Positions 43,124-51,670 of a stretch of 64,000 nucleotides of DNA are shown here, piece by piece. Each line of letters starts with the position of its first letter. Positions within the stretch are counted from its first letter, which is position 1. Both the position numbers and the translations under genes were made by a program. The stretch lies in assembly GCA_041570195.1 (NCBI GenBank), contig JBFFWQ010000010.1, forward strand, positions 18,529 to 82,528, written 5' to 3'. Under the pieces are notes generated by a model that did no database searches, was not told the origin of the DNA, and saw nothing but the letters and a program-made list of their open reading frames with translations. This DNA is from UBA11865 sp041570195. Its GTDB lineage: Bacteria; Chloroflexota; Anaerolineae; Promineifilales; Promineifilaceae.

Positions 43124-44110
43124 TCAAACCCGCAGGTTGTGGCGTATGACAACCGCATTCGCGTGCAGTCCACACAGCCAGCGCGACAAACAATCTATAG
43201 CCCTGTGCACGCCGTCCGTGGAACGAGGGAAACCGGTGCGAAAGAGGCGAATTACGTAATCTTCGTCTGGCCGGCGATATATCTCTAGCATCACGCGCTG
43301 CTCCACCGGCGGCTCCGCGATATACGTGTCGACGACAAGCGACGGCCGTATTCGAGAACGATAGATGTCAAGAAGTCTAATCGAACCAGATTCCAGGGCA
43401 CAGTCCTGGGGCACAAACTGTTCGACGATGTCATCGGGGGCCAACGGCGATCTGACGACCACATGGGGCATGGGCCACTCCTGCATAGGGGGATGATTAT
43501 CGGGCGATGGACGTGCGCTCCTTCGCCACTTGAAATAGAAGCAATGGCTGCCGGCGTCAAGCCCTTTCTGTTCATATTTGGTTCGATTCCGATCCGGATC
43601 ATCGTGAACATATGGCGCGTCGAGCCGGCTGTTGAAATACGGGCTGTCCTGAAGTCGCTCCGCTATCCAACGGCCATAGTCGGCATGATCCGTTGCAATG
43701 TCAAGGTCAGATCCGGCCTCCATTCTGTTGGCTAACAGATCAAGGAAGGAGTTTGTTATCAAACGGCGGCGATGGTGCGACGCTTTGGGCCAGGGATCTG
43801 GAAAATTGATGATCACGCCTTGGATTCCTGCCGGCTCGAATAGTGCTTGCAGAACACTCTGCGCCCTGGCCCTTATCAAGCGCACGTTCGTGAGACCAGC
43901 AGATCGCACCCTGTCTTCAGTCCTTCTCACAGATGGCGCGGCGATCTCCAGGCCGAGAAAGTTAATCTCGGGGCGAGACCGAGCCAGTCCCAGCAGGAAT
44001 TGACCATTGCCAAAGCCGATCTCTATCACCACAGGAGCCGGCCGAGCAAAGATCTTTACCCAATCGGTTGGCCAAGGCAGCCGGTACAATTCCAGTGAAA
44101 ATGAGTCCAT
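43124..44110 (-). CDS. trmB: tRNA (guanine-N7-)-methyltransferase with C-terminal extension
   Basis: Makes m7G46 in tRNA using SAM. The SAM motif is PVVIEIGFGNGQFLLGLA. The family signature VIINFPDPWPKASHHRRRL is followed by the conserved Asp/Thr region LDIATDHADYGRWI. TrmB proteins are commonly about 210-240 residues; this one is 328, with about 120 extra C-terminal residues (beginning near KWRRSARPSP). The extra part has no motif I know, though longer TrmB proteins occur in some other bacteria. I choose the ATG at 44110. A promoter is placed so close that the mRNA may begin at the ATG itself. Confidence 0.9.
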   Translation of the reverse strand: MDSFSLELYRLPWPTDWVKIFARPAPVVIEIGFGNGQFLLGLARSRPEINFLGLEIAAPSVRRTEDRVRSAGLTNVRLIRARAQSVLQALFEPAGIQGVIINFPDPWPKASHHRRRLITNSFLDLLANRMEAGSDLDIATDHADYGRWIAERLQDSPYFNSRLDAPYVHDDPDRNRTKYEQKGLDAGSHCFYFKWRRSARPSPDNHPPMQEWPMPHVVVRSPLAPDDIVEQFVPQDCALESGSIRLLDIYRSRIRPSLVVDTYIAEPPVEQRVMLEIYRRPDEDYVIRLFRTGFPRSTDGVHRAIDCLSRWLCGLHANAVVIRHNLRV

Positions 44111-44116
44111 GACCTG

Positions 44117-44144
44117 ATTATAGAGAGCTGGAATGTGCGGGCAA
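44117..44144 (-). promoter_or_regulatory. Promoter of trmB, predicted leaderless
   Basis: On the minus strand TTGCCC (44144-44139), a 16-base spacer and a perfect TATAAT (44122-44117). Seven bases after the -10 box is 44110, the first base of the trmB ATG. The absence of a Shine-Dalgarno agrees with a leaderless mRNA. The rest of the 44111-44375 gap shows nothing else I can support. Confidence 0.65.
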
Positions 44145-44375
44145 GGCTGCAATCAGTTGAAAACGTTCGCCGGCTGTTAGCCAGCAATGGACGCAGATGG
44201 TATGCTAATCTGGCTTATGGAGATCTTGGGCGATAGCGGCCTGCTATGCTCGCCGGGCTTGATGCAAATCAATCCGATTTTGGATAGGAGCAACCAGACC
44301 TCGGAATTGGCCTTAGAGTTGGCTGCCTAGTTGGGACAGCGCATCCTCTGAGCTTGGTCGCGGCCCCTACTTGGC

Positions 44376-45002
44376 TCAAGGGAATATCAGGAAATCAGTT
44401 GCCACCCAGCCCTCGTTGCCAGTTGGTGTACGCACCTCTTGCCATTCCAAATCCTCGGCCGTCTGCCTGCCCAGCAGTATCACCAGTTCGGTCTCATGGG
44501 CAATAAGTTCTACTTCCTGTGTTCCCCCGGGCGCTTCTCTAAGCCACAAACCGTTGGGGCTATTGACTACAGCCGTGGCAACGGCTGGTGTGCTAGTTGC
44601 TTCAACCGTCGCCGTTGCGGTAGGCGTCACGGTCGCGGCGGGGGCAGTCCGGGTTGGCAAGGGACTGGCCGGTGGCAACGTCACGGTAGAATCGATGGCA
44701 AAGTCTGTTGTCGCCGTCGCCGCCGTAGTTGCAGCAGTCTCGAAAGTCGGCGTCGACGAGTTACCATCCGTCTGTTCGCCCGGAATCAGCCCATAAACGC
44801 CCAGCAGAATGAGCGTGATTACTAGCATGAAGCCGGCACGCAAGAAATTGACCTGCATATCGTGGCGAGTCTCTTGTTGGGCCACCCCGTATGGCTGCTG
44901 CTGGCTGCTAAGTCGTGCCTGTAGGCCCCGCACCAGGAAGAATAGCGCCGCCAAGGCGCAGATGCCTGTGAGCGACAGCACTACGATATTGGCCAAGGTC
45001 AC
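44376..45002 (-). CDS. Two-TM membrane protein with SH3-like (SH3b) domain
   Basis: A 208-residue protein. Two hydrophobic helices (about residues 5-25 and 54-73) are followed by a Thr/Ala/Pro-rich linker and a C-terminal bacterial SH3-type domain (SPNGLWLREAPGG, then ELVILLGRQ, then WQEVRTPTGNEGWVATDFL). Such domains often bind peptidoglycan or proteins at the surface. The start ATG overlaps the mazG stop by 4 bases, so it is coupled to mazG although no functional link is evident. Confidence 0.82.
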   Translation of the reverse strand: MTLANIVVLSLTGICALAALFFLVRGLQARLSSQQQPYGVAQQETRHDMQVNFLRAGFMLVITLILLGVYGLIPGEQTDGNSSTPTFETAATTAATATTDFAIDSTVTLPPASPLPTRTAPAATVTPTATATVEATSTPAVATAVVNSPNGLWLREAPGGTQEVELIAHETELVILLGRQTAEDLEWQEVRTPTGNEGWVATDFLIFP

Positions 45003-46507
45003 GTTTCTGACTCCAGGTTCTTGCCATTGGGCTCCGTTCCGCCTTCAATCTTCAATGTTGCTTTGGCCTCATCCCAGAGCTCGTCCAACGCCTCTATTGA
45101 TAGATCCGCCAGTTCCAGTCCCCGGTCGTCCGCCAAACGTTCGACGAGTCGAAAACGTAGCTCAAAACGGCGAATAGCGTCACGAAGGGCGCTCTCAGCG
45201 TCCACATCTAACCAACGCGTCCAGTTCACTATCGCAAACAGTAAATCACCCATCTCTGCGTGCCGCGCGGCCTCGTTGCCGGCTGCACGCACTTCGCCAA
45301 TTTCCTCTTGAATCTTGGCCTCGACGCCACTGACTTCGGGCCAGTCGAAGCCCACTCGGCTCACGCGTTGCTGCACCTTCTGCGCTCTAGCCAGCGCCGG
45401 CAGTGCGAAGGGCACGTTACTCAACACAGATTCAGCCTTCGCCGATCCGTGATTCTCTCGCTCCTTAATTCGCTCCCAGTTCAGAACTACTTCTCCGCTG
45501 TCGCTTACTTCCTGGTCACCCCAGACATGCGGATGGCGCCGCTTCAGTTTGCCTACGATCCCGCCGATGACCTCGCTAAGCCTGAATTCCTCTTGCTCGG
45601 CCGCTATCTGCGCCTGCATTACCAGGTGGTAGAACATATCGCCCAGTTCTTCACAAAGGGCGGCATAATCACCTTTGTCAATCGCCTCCAGTACTTCACT
45701 TGCCTCATCGAGGAATCCGGCCCTCAGGCTTTGACTGGTCTGCTCCTGGTCCCAGGGACAACCCTCCGGTCCGCGCAAATGAGCCACCGTCTCTGCTAGT
45801 GAAGCCAGCGTACCGGCGTACGGCAGTGGCGGGACAAACAGACTGGTCAAATGACCAATCTGATCGCTGCGGTCAATAAGGTAAAGAGGAACCCGCTCCA
45901 CCTTCTGATTGTCGGTTCCGGCGCCGTGTACCAGCGCTACTTCATGGTCGTCCGGGTACAGAGTCATTAGAGCCAACTTCACTGCGCCAGCCACCAATCG
46001 ACTGTAAAGCTGTCCAAGGAGTACAGACAGATCACCATTAAGAGGCGGGTGATTATAGCCAGCGACTTCAAGCGCATCAAGCAACTGCAGGCCCTCCAGC
46101 GCATCCAACTCCAGTGCTTCAAGCGTGGGCTCCACGAAGCTTAGGCCGCCGACGATCCTCACCGCCAGGCCTTGTGCACGGGCTTTGCTTAAGATAGCTG
46201 TAACCGTCGCTTCACCGACCATGGGGTGGCCGGGAACGGCATAGATGATTTCGCTTGCCGATCTCGCCGCATCGCGGCCTAACTGCAGCACCCTGTCGAC
46301 AATGCTGACATACACTTCGTCAAAGCTTCCGCCCGCCTCATAGACATCGTCAAAGCTAATCACATCTACCGTTTCGGGTAAGTCGTCGACGGCCGGATGT
46401 TGCGCTGTACGCGCGAAAACTGTCTCGGCTGTACTAAGCAAGCGCCATGCTTCTCGTGTCAGGTGGCGGCCATCTCCAGGGCCCAGGCCGATTATTGTGA
46501 TAGCCAT
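44999..46507 (-). CDS. mazG: YabN-like fusion of tetrapyrrole methylase-type domain and MazG
   Basis: A 502-residue fusion. The N-terminal half is a TP-methylase-fold domain (AITIIGLGPGDGRHLTREA, AVPGHPMVGEATV). The C-terminal half is a MazG nucleoside-triphosphate pyrophosphohydrolase with GPEGCPWDQEQTSQSLR, the metal-binding EASEVLEAI and EELGDMFYHLVMQ, and a second MazG-like repeat. MazG removes unwanted or damaged NTPs; the methylase-like part has unclear activity. The ATG has GAGGA about 8 bases upstream. It begins only 18 bases after the terminator of the ribosomal operon, so it relies on read-through or on a promoter inside that hairpin region. Confidence 0.92.
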   Translation of the reverse strand: MAITIIGLGPGDGRHLTREAWRLLSTAETVFARTAQHPAVDDLPETVDVISFDDVYEAGGSFDEVYVSIVDRVLQLGRDAARSASEIIYAVPGHPMVGEATVTAILSKARAQGLAVRIVGGLSFVEPTLEALELDALEGLQLLDALEVAGYNHPPLNGDLSVLLGQLYSRLVAGAVKLALMTLYPDDHEVALVHGAGTDNQKVERVPLYLIDRSDQIGHLTSLFVPPLPYAGTLASLAETVAHLRGPEGCPWDQEQTSQSLRAGFLDEASEVLEAIDKGDYAALCEELGDMFYHLVMQAQIAAEQEEFRLSEVIGGIVGKLKRRHPHVWGDQEVSDSGEVVLNWERIKERENHGSAKAESVLSNVPFALPALARAQKVQQRVSRVGFDWPEVSGVEAKIQEEIGEVRAAGNEAARHAEMGDLLFAIVNWTRWLDVDAESALRDAIRRFELRFRLVERLADDRGLELADLSIEALDELWDEAKATLKIEGGTEPNGKNLESET

Positions 46508-46524
46508 CGTGACGTCCTCAAAGT

Positions 46525-46551
46525 AAAAAGGCGAGCACTTCCGTCTCGCCT
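46525..46551 (-). terminator. Terminator of the ribosomal-protein operon (after rpsI)
   Basis: On the minus strand AGGCGAG (46551-46545), a 9-base loop and CTCGCCT (46535-46529) form a perfect stem whose last base opens a TTTTT run (46529-46525). It lies about 90 bases after the rpsI stop. Nothing else was recognised in 46552-46640. Confidence 0.9.
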
Positions 46552-46640
46552 AATTGAACTATGTTCACCTTGGTCTGCCCAAGCATTGGCAACAGATCAA
46601 GCGACCGGTCGTGCTGCCGGCCGATATTTGGCTTTCTTGC

Positions 46641-47051
46641 CTAACGCTTGGTGTAGGTCGGCGCCTTGCGCGCCCTTTTCAGCCCGGGCTTCTTACGTTC
46701 CTTGATACGCGGATCGCGAGTCATATGACCGCCACCGCGCAATGAATTCCGCATATTCTCATCGAATTTTACCAACGCGCGGGCTATGCCTAGACGCACC
46801 GCGGCCGTCTGGCCCGTAATACCGCCACCCTGGACGAGAACACTTATGTCAACTTTGCCCACCAGGTCCGTATCTGCTAATGGGCCGCTTAATGTCGCAT
46901 AATCCCCCTCACGTGGGAAGAAATCCTTGACATCCTTGCCGTTGACCACGAATTCGCCACTTGCCTCACTGTCAAGGTAGACCCTGACCCTGGCCGAGGC
47001 CCGCTTGCGGCGGCCGATACCTTCATAGTATTGGCGATCTTCAATCTCCAT
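46641..47051 (-). CDS. rpsI: Ribosomal protein S9
   Basis: Small-subunit protein S9, 136 residues, whose C-terminal Lys-Arg tail reaches the P-site tRNA. The sequence begins with a short extension (MEIEDRQ) before YYEGIGRRKRASARVRVYL. It has DISVLVQGGGITGQTAAVRLGIARAL and ends LKRARKAPTYTKR. It follows rplM by 25 bases as in most bacteria and is the last gene before a strong terminator. Ends of this kind are strictly conserved, and the protein looks complete. Confidence 0.97.
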   Translation of the reverse strand: MEIEDRQYYEGIGRRKRASARVRVYLDSEASGEFVVNGKDVKDFFPREGDYATLSGPLADTDLVGKVDISVLVQGGGITGQTAAVRLGIARALVKFDENMRNSLRGGGHMTRDPRIKERKKPGLKRARKAPTYTKR

Positions 47052-47076
47052 TCACTCTTCTCCTAAGTCGTACAGA

Positions 47077-47511
47077 CTATAGCACCATCTGCTCTGGTTG
47101 CTGGGCTTGGTGCGGATGATCCGGACCGGCATAGACCTTCAGCTTGCTGAACATCTTGCGACCAAGCTTATTCTTGGGCAGCATACCTCGCACGGCCGAC
47201 TTTATAACCCGATCAGGATTATTCTCCAACTGCTGGCGCAAGGTGATTTCAGTTAAGCCACCCATGTACCCAGAATGATGATAATACTTCTTCTGGTCCT
47301 TTCGCCGTCCGGTTACATGAATTTTCTCAGCGTTGACGACTATTACGAAATCGCCACAGTCCACCGACGGGCTATAGGTCGGCTTGTGCTTACCACGCAG
47401 GACGGTGGCAATCTGCGTCGCCAGTCGTCCCAACGTCTGCCCATCGGCGTCGACTACGTACCAGCTCCGCTCGACTTCGGCCGGCTTTGTAACGTAAGTC
47501 CTATACTGCAT
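47077..47511 (-). CDS. rplM: Ribosomal protein L13
   Basis: Large-subunit protein L13, 144 residues, an early assembly protein. Conserved parts are SWYVVDADGQTLGRLATQIA, DFVIVVNAEKIHVTG and VRGMLPKNKLGRKM, ending with KVYAGPDHPHQAQQPE. The ATG at 47511 has AGGAG 8 bases upstream. An ATG two codons earlier (47517) is too close to that site and the longer frame to 47556 is non-coding. Organised as truA-rplM-rpsI. Confidence 0.97.
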   Translation of the reverse strand: MQYRTYVTKPAEVERSWYVVDADGQTLGRLATQIATVLRGKHKPTYSPSVDCGDFVIVVNAEKIHVTGRRKDQKKYYHHSGYMGGLTEITLRQQLENNPDRVIKSAVRGMLPKNKLGRKMFSKLKVYAGPDHPHQAQQPEQMVL

Positions 47512-47586
47512 CGTCATTTCTCCTAATTGAAAGCATTTCTTTGAGATGATTGCCAATGGCGACGTCTGTCACATCCAGAAATCCCT

Positions 47587-48354
47587 TCAGTAAGTGACTC
47601 CAATCAGACATAAGCCATGGGGCGGGGCCGTTTGCCCGGCCGCTCCACGATCCTTATTCTCTAGCGCAGCAACGAAGTCAGTCACCGCCCAGCGACCCTC
47701 TCCCACCGCTTTCATGCTGCCTACGAGGCTGCGCACCATGCGGAAGAGAAAGGCATTTGCCTCTATCTCAAAGAGTAAAAGTTCATCCTGCTTGCGCCAC
47801 ATGGCCCTAAAGACCTCGCGCTCGGTATTATGCCCTTGCGGCGGCTGGCCGAAAGTAGCAAAGTCATGCAGGCCTACAATGACATTGGCCGCCTGATTCA
47901 TTTCGGCCAGCGCCAGCGAGTGTGGCACGTGCCATGCCGTTCGCCAATGAAGCGGGCTGCGAATCTCGGCGTTGTGAATCCGGTAAACATATGCTCTACG
48001 CCGAGCGCTAAACCTAGGATGGAATTCCTCGGCCGCTTCTGCCAGATCACGAACAGCTATATCGTCAGGTAGATTCGCATTCAGCGCTCGCTGCAAAGCC
48101 TCATGGCCATGCCGCCATTGGACGTCGAAGGCCACTACCTGACCCGTCGCATGAACACCACTATCGGTCCGACCCGCGCCGATCACGGCTACCGACTGGT
48201 TGGCGATAGCCTCTAGAGCCGTTTCCAATTGGCCCTGGATCGTCGGCTCATGGGACTGGCGCTGAAAACCACAGTAGCCCGTGCCATCATACTCGACAAG
48301 CGCTTTGTAGCGCATTCGCTTATCTGCGCCGGTCTCGCCGCCTGCCGGCTTCAT
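47587..48354 (-). CDS. truA: tRNA pseudouridine(38-40) synthase TruA
   Basis: Converts U38, U39 and U40 of tRNAs to pseudouridine. It has 255 residues with the catalytic Asp in IGAGRTDSGVHATGQV, the opening YKALVEYDGTGYCGFQRQ, and the conserved block ANAFLFRMVRSLVGSM. The ATG at 48354 follows GAGGT closely. The ATG at 48315 (MRYKALVEYDG) matches the usual family start but lacks a ribosome site, so the N-terminus could be 13 residues shorter. It lies 11 bases after rplQ, the usual truA position in Gram-positive-type clusters. Confidence 0.94.
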   Translation of the reverse strand: MKPAGGETGADKRMRYKALVEYDGTGYCGFQRQSHEPTIQGQLETALEAIANQSVAVIGAGRTDSGVHATGQVVAFDVQWRHGHEALQRALNANLPDDIAVRDLAEAAEEFHPRFSARRRAYVYRIHNAEIRSPLHWRTAWHVPHSLALAEMNQAANVIVGLHDFATFGQPPQGHNTEREVFRAMWRKQDELLLFEIEANAFLFRMVRSLVGSMKAVGEGRWAVTDFVAALENKDRGAAGQTAPPHGLCLIGVTY

Positions 48355-48365
48355 CTACCTCGCGA

Positions 48366-48794
48366 TCATTCTTCTTCGACCAGCATAAGCATGGCCATGT
48401 CGGCGTTGTCGCCCGGCCGTTTGCCGATCTTCACTAGCCGGGTGTATCCACCCGGGCGCTCCGCATAACGCGGAGCCAGTTCATCAAACAATTTCTGCAG
48501 AACGTCGATCTCGATCCTGTCACCAACGTCATCTTCGTAGGTGTGGAATCTCGAAACCCGCTTTGCTGCTACGCGTCGGGCGTGCACCACAGCGGCCGGA
48601 TTATCGTCTCTATTAGCTAGGCCTCTTTTGGCCACCGTGATTACTTTCTCAGCGGCCGGTCGTAACATGCGGGCCTTCGCTTCAGTCGTCACTATCTGCT
48701 CGTGGGTGAACAGGTCTGCGATCATGTTTCTGCGCAGGGCGCGACGATGCGCGGTGTCCCGGCTCAATCTTCGTCCATGTACTCGGTGTCGCAT
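48366..48794 (-). CDS. rplQ: Ribosomal protein L17
   Basis: Large-subunit protein L17, 142 residues, near the exit tunnel. It starts MRHRVHGRRLSRDTAHRRAL and contains LFTHEQIVTTEAKARMLRPAAEKVIT. After the standard core (FDELAPRYAERPGGYTRLVK) it ends in a short acidic tail. The start ATG is 48794; the open frame up to 48950 is inside rpoA. It follows rpoA by 10 bases, the standard alpha-operon order. Confidence 0.96.
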   Translation of the reverse strand: MRHRVHGRRLSRDTAHRRALRRNMIADLFTHEQIVTTEAKARMLRPAAEKVITVAKRGLANRDDNPAAVVHARRVAAKRVSRFHTYEDDVGDRIEIDVLQKLFDELAPRYAERPGGYTRLVKIGKRPGDNADMAMLMLVEEE

Positions 48795-48804
48795 CGTTAC
48801 TCTC

Positions 48805-49770
48805 TCACTCGGCTTCCGCTTCTGATTCGTCTGTTTCCAGGAAGCCTTTTTCTTCAAGCTGGACCTTGAGTTCCTGAAGTGATTTGTCGCCGAAATTACG
48901 AATAGCCAGCATGGTCTCTTCACCCTTGTCAAGCATGTCCAGCAATTCACCGACCTTGGTTATGCCGGTGCGCTTCAAGGAATTGAAAACGCGGACGCTT
49001 AGATCCAGCTGCTCGATTGGCGTATCGTAAAGCTCGTTCGGAATCGTTTCGACAACCTCTTCCGGTTCAACTGGTAACAGACTTTCCTCACTTATCCCGG
49101 CCACCGGCCGCAGATGCTGCACCATGATCTGTGCTGACTGTGCTAGAGCCTCTTCGGGCCTAACACTGCCGTCAGTCCAGACTTCCATGATGATCCGATC
49201 GTAATCCGCCACCTGACCCACGCGGGTCTTCTCTACTTCATAGCCGACGCGCTGAATCGGGCTGAACAAAGCATCCACCGGCAGTTCACCAATAGGCAAT
49301 CGGCCACGCTCTTCGGCCGGCGAATAACCGCGGCCTGTCTCGGCCATCAAGTCAACCTCAAGGAACGCTTCATCCGAATCGACGGTGAACAAGTATAGAT
49401 CCGGGTTGATGATCTCCACCTCAGGTGGTACCGCCAGATCAGCCGCGGTGACGACGCCGGCACCACGAACCTCTAGCCTGAGCCGGGCGCTGTCGGCGCC
49501 ATGGAGGCGCAGACGGATCTGCTTTACGTTCAGGATGAACTCCATCATGTCCTCACGAACATGAGGAATTGCCGAAAACTCGTGCGGCACCTCGGTTACG
49601 CGAACCGATGTGATGGCCGCGCCAGGTAGCGACGCCAGCAAAACGCGACGCAGAGAGTTTCCTAATGTCGTGCCATAGCCGCGCTCAAGAGGCCCGATCA
49701 CGAACCTTCCATACTTGTGCGACATAGCCGTGCTTTCAATCTTTGGTAAAACTAAATTCGCTATTGTCAA
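48805..49770 (-). CDS. rpoA: RNA polymerase alpha subunit
   Basis: Alpha subunit of RNA polymerase, 321 residues. The N-terminal assembly domain has KYGRFVIGPLERGYGTTLGN, SLRRVLLASLPGAAITSV and the EFSAIPHVREDMMEFILNVK block. The C-terminal domain (about residues 245-310) shows LSVRVFNSLKRTGITKVGEL, the DNA- and activator-binding part. The start is a TTG with a strong GGGGAGG 7 bases upstream. The first in-frame ATG would cut into the conserved N-terminus. Non-ATG initiation of such a highly expressed gene is notable. Confidence 0.95.
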   Translation of the reverse strand: MTIANLVLPKIESTAMSHKYGRFVIGPLERGYGTTLGNSLRRVLLASLPGAAITSVRVTEVPHEFSAIPHVREDMMEFILNVKQIRLRLHGADSARLRLEVRGAGVVTAADLAVPPEVEIINPDLYLFTVDSDEAFLEVDLMAETGRGYSPAEERGRLPIGELPVDALFSPIQRVGYEVEKTRVGQVADYDRIIMEVWTDGSVRPEEALAQSAQIMVQHLRPVAGISEESLLPVEPEEVVETIPNELYDTPIEQLDLSVRVFNSLKRTGITKVGELLDMLDKGEETMLAIRNFGDKSLQELKVQLEEKGFLETDESEAEAE

Positions 49771-49872
49771 GGTAATACCTCCCCAACCTTATCAGCTACA
49801 TTTACAGTTGCGCGTCGTTTCCAGACTCTTTGACCCCAGAATCGGCGCTGCACCATCCAGAGAAGTCAATCC

Positions 49873-50511
49873 TTAACGGGAGTAGTACTCGACAACCAAC
49901 TGCTCGTTTAGTGAGACGTCAATGTCCTCGCGAATCGGCAACTGTAATACCGTTGCCGACATATTATTCGCATCCAGTTGGAGCCAGCGCGGAACTTGCC
50001 CATCGTCTAGCACTTGTCGCAGAGCTCTGAAGTAATTCAGCCTGACGCTCTGGGGCCGCACCGAGACAGAATCACCAGCTTTGACCAGCGCCGATGGTAC
50101 ATTCGTCTTGCGATCATTAAGCATGATATGCCCATGACGAACCAATTGGCGACTTTGGGCCCGCGAATCAGCCAGACCCAGCCGGTAGACGACGTTATCT
50201 AGCCTGCTCTCAAGCAAGATCAATAGATTCGAGCCAGTCAGACCAGAGCGTTGCTCTGCCTTCCTGAAATAGTTGCTGAATTGCCGTTCATATACACCGT
50301 AGATCCGGCGAACTTTTTGCTTTTCGCGCAACTGCAGCAAATAATCAGAAGCGCGTCCTCGCCGAAATTGGCTTTCGCGGCCATGTTGCCCCGGCGGATA
50401 TGAGCGCCGCTCAATGGCACACTTGGGCGTCAGGCAACGTGAGCCCTTCAAAAACAGCTTCTCGCCTTCGCGGCGGCAAAGCTTACATACAGGTCCAGTA
50501 TATCTTGCCAA
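49873..50511 (-). CDS. rpsD: Ribosomal protein S4 (zinc-type)
   Basis: Primary 16S rRNA-binding protein S4, 212 residues. The N-terminus keeps four cysteines (CKLCRREG, then SRCLTPKC), the zinc-binding C+ form. It continues RRSYPPGQHGRESQFRRGRA, and the S4 RNA-binding domain has ESRLDNVVYRLGLADSRAQS and RQLVRHGHIMLNDRKTNVPS. In many bacteria S4 represses its own operon; no site was identified here. It lies between rpsK and rpoA. Confidence 0.97.
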   Translation of the reverse strand: MARYTGPVCKLCRREGEKLFLKGSRCLTPKCAIERRSYPPGQHGRESQFRRGRASDYLLQLREKQKVRRIYGVYERQFSNYFRKAEQRSGLTGSNLLILLESRLDNVVYRLGLADSRAQSRQLVRHGHIMLNDRKTNVPSALVKAGDSVSVRPQSVRLNYFRALRQVLDDGQVPRWLQLDANNMSATVLQLPIREDIDVSLNEQLVVEYYSR

Positions 50512-50649
50512 CTTAAGCCTCCTAGCTTTTCAAGATTCAACGAGAGGTTTACGGGCTTGGCGACCGGTCTTCCCTCTCTCCAATAACATTCATTCTGCTA
50601 ATCAAAATGGCGTCCAGCGCAGCCTACACCTCGACGGAGAGGCCGAAAT

Positions 50650-51039
50650 CTAAACGCGCCGCTTCTTTGGCGGCCGGCAACCGTTATGCGGAACGGCTGT
50701 CATGTCGCTAATCGAACGTATGCTCACGCCCATAGTGGACAGGGCGCGTATCGCCGCCTCGCGGCCCGGACCCGGGCCCTTGACGACAACGTCCACTTCC
50801 TGCAGACCGTTGTCCATTGCAGTCCGCATTGCGTTCTGGCTGGCCAACCGCGCTGCATAAGGCGTACTCTTTCGCGAGCCCTTAAAACCAGCACTGCCGC
50901 CACTGCCCCAAGAAATGGTGTTCCCTTCTCTATCCGTGATGGTTACAATCGTATTGTTGAAGGTAGCGTAGATATGCACGACACCCTGCGAAACCATCTT
51001 CTTCGGCTTACGCGGCCCTTGTTGTCTTCTTCGTCCCAT
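50650..51039 (-). CDS. rpsK: Ribosomal protein S11
   Basis: Platform protein S11, 129 residues, near the mRNA exit and E site. It starts MGRRRQQGPRKPKKMVSQGV and contains IYATFNNTIVTITDREGN, SAGFKGSRKSTPYAAR and the end motif PHNGCRPPKKRRV. Everything conserved is present. It lies 34 bases after rpsM, and the gap of 138 bases to rpsD holds no gene. Confidence 0.97.
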   Translation of the reverse strand: MGRRRQQGPRKPKKMVSQGVVHIYATFNNTIVTITDREGNTISWGSGGSAGFKGSRKSTPYAARLASQNAMRTAMDNGLQEVDVVVKGPGPGREAAIRALSTMGVSIRSISDMTAVPHNGCRPPKKRRV

Positions 51040-51073
51040 TCAAAACTCCTACTATCTCTTCTCGCCGCGATTA

Positions 51074-51460
51074 TTACTTCTTCGCGCCACGACGCCGGCC
51101 GCGACCAGCAACTGTCTTCTTCGGTCCCTTGCGCGTTCTGGCATTCGTCTTGGTCCGCTGTCCATGAACGGGCAGACCACGGCGATGCCGGAGGCCGCGA
51201 TAGCAGCCAATTTCTGTCAGTCGCTTGATATTCATATGTACCTGGCGTCGAAGGTCGCCTTCCACTATGAGATCCTGATCGATGATCTGCCGCAGCCGTG
51301 AAACCTCTGCCTCAGCCAGATCTTTCACGCGGGTATCGGGGTCCACACCCGCCTTGGCCAGGATATCGTTGCTCGCGCTACGACCTATGCCATAGATGTA
51401 AGTTAAGCTAACTTCTACCCGCTTGTCACGAGGAATATCTACACCTGCAATACGAGCCAT
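51074..51460 (-). CDS. rpsM: Ribosomal protein S13
   Basis: Head protein S13, 128 residues, contacting tRNA and the large subunit. It starts MARIAGVDIPRDKRVEVSLT and has YIYGIGRSASNDILAKAGVD, EIGCYRGLRHRRGLPVHGQR and the basic tail TKTNARTRKGPKKTVAGRG. Complete. It follows rpmJ, as in most Gram-positive-type alpha operons. Confidence 0.97.
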   Translation of the reverse strand: MARIAGVDIPRDKRVEVSLTYIYGIGRSASNDILAKAGVDPDTRVKDLAEAEVSRLRQIIDQDLIVEGDLRRQVHMNIKRLTEIGCYRGLRHRRGLPVHGQRTKTNARTRKGPKKTVAGRGRRRGAKK

Positions 51461-51556
51461 TTTTTCTCCACTCTAACCTCAGACTTCCGATCGGCCGGTC
51501 AACCTCAGCAAGTTACCCGCCGTCTGGTTTGTCTCTCCACTCAAACTCCGTACCGT

Positions 51557-51670
51557 CTAGCCCTGACGTTGTTTGTGGTTAGGATTCTCACAAATCACGC
51601 GGACAACCCCGTGTCGTTTTACAATCTTGCACTTCGGGCATCGACGTTTGACTGATGCTGTTACCTTCAT
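51557..51670 (-). CDS. rpmJ: Ribosomal protein L36
   Basis: A 37-codon gene read directly from the minus strand: ATG at 51670-51668, TAG at 51559-51557. The product begins MKVTASVKRRCPKCKIVKRH and ends NPNHKQRQG. The zinc ligands CPKC, then C and H (VICENPNH), are all present. It directly follows adk (16 bases), and the infA gene usually found before it is missing. The short gap to rpsM holds nothing else. Confidence 0.96.
   Translation of the reverse strand: MKVTASVKRRCPKCKIVKRHGVVRVICENPNHKQRQG

Noticed and set aside
44111..44375. A missed small gene in the 265-base gap before trmB
   Set aside because: No frame with a ribosome site and plausible protein sequence was seen on either strand; only the trmB promoter is supported.
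48795..48950. A longer N-terminus for L17
   Set aside because: The added residues are read from inside rpoA in another frame, and the ATG at 48794 begins the conserved MRHR start.
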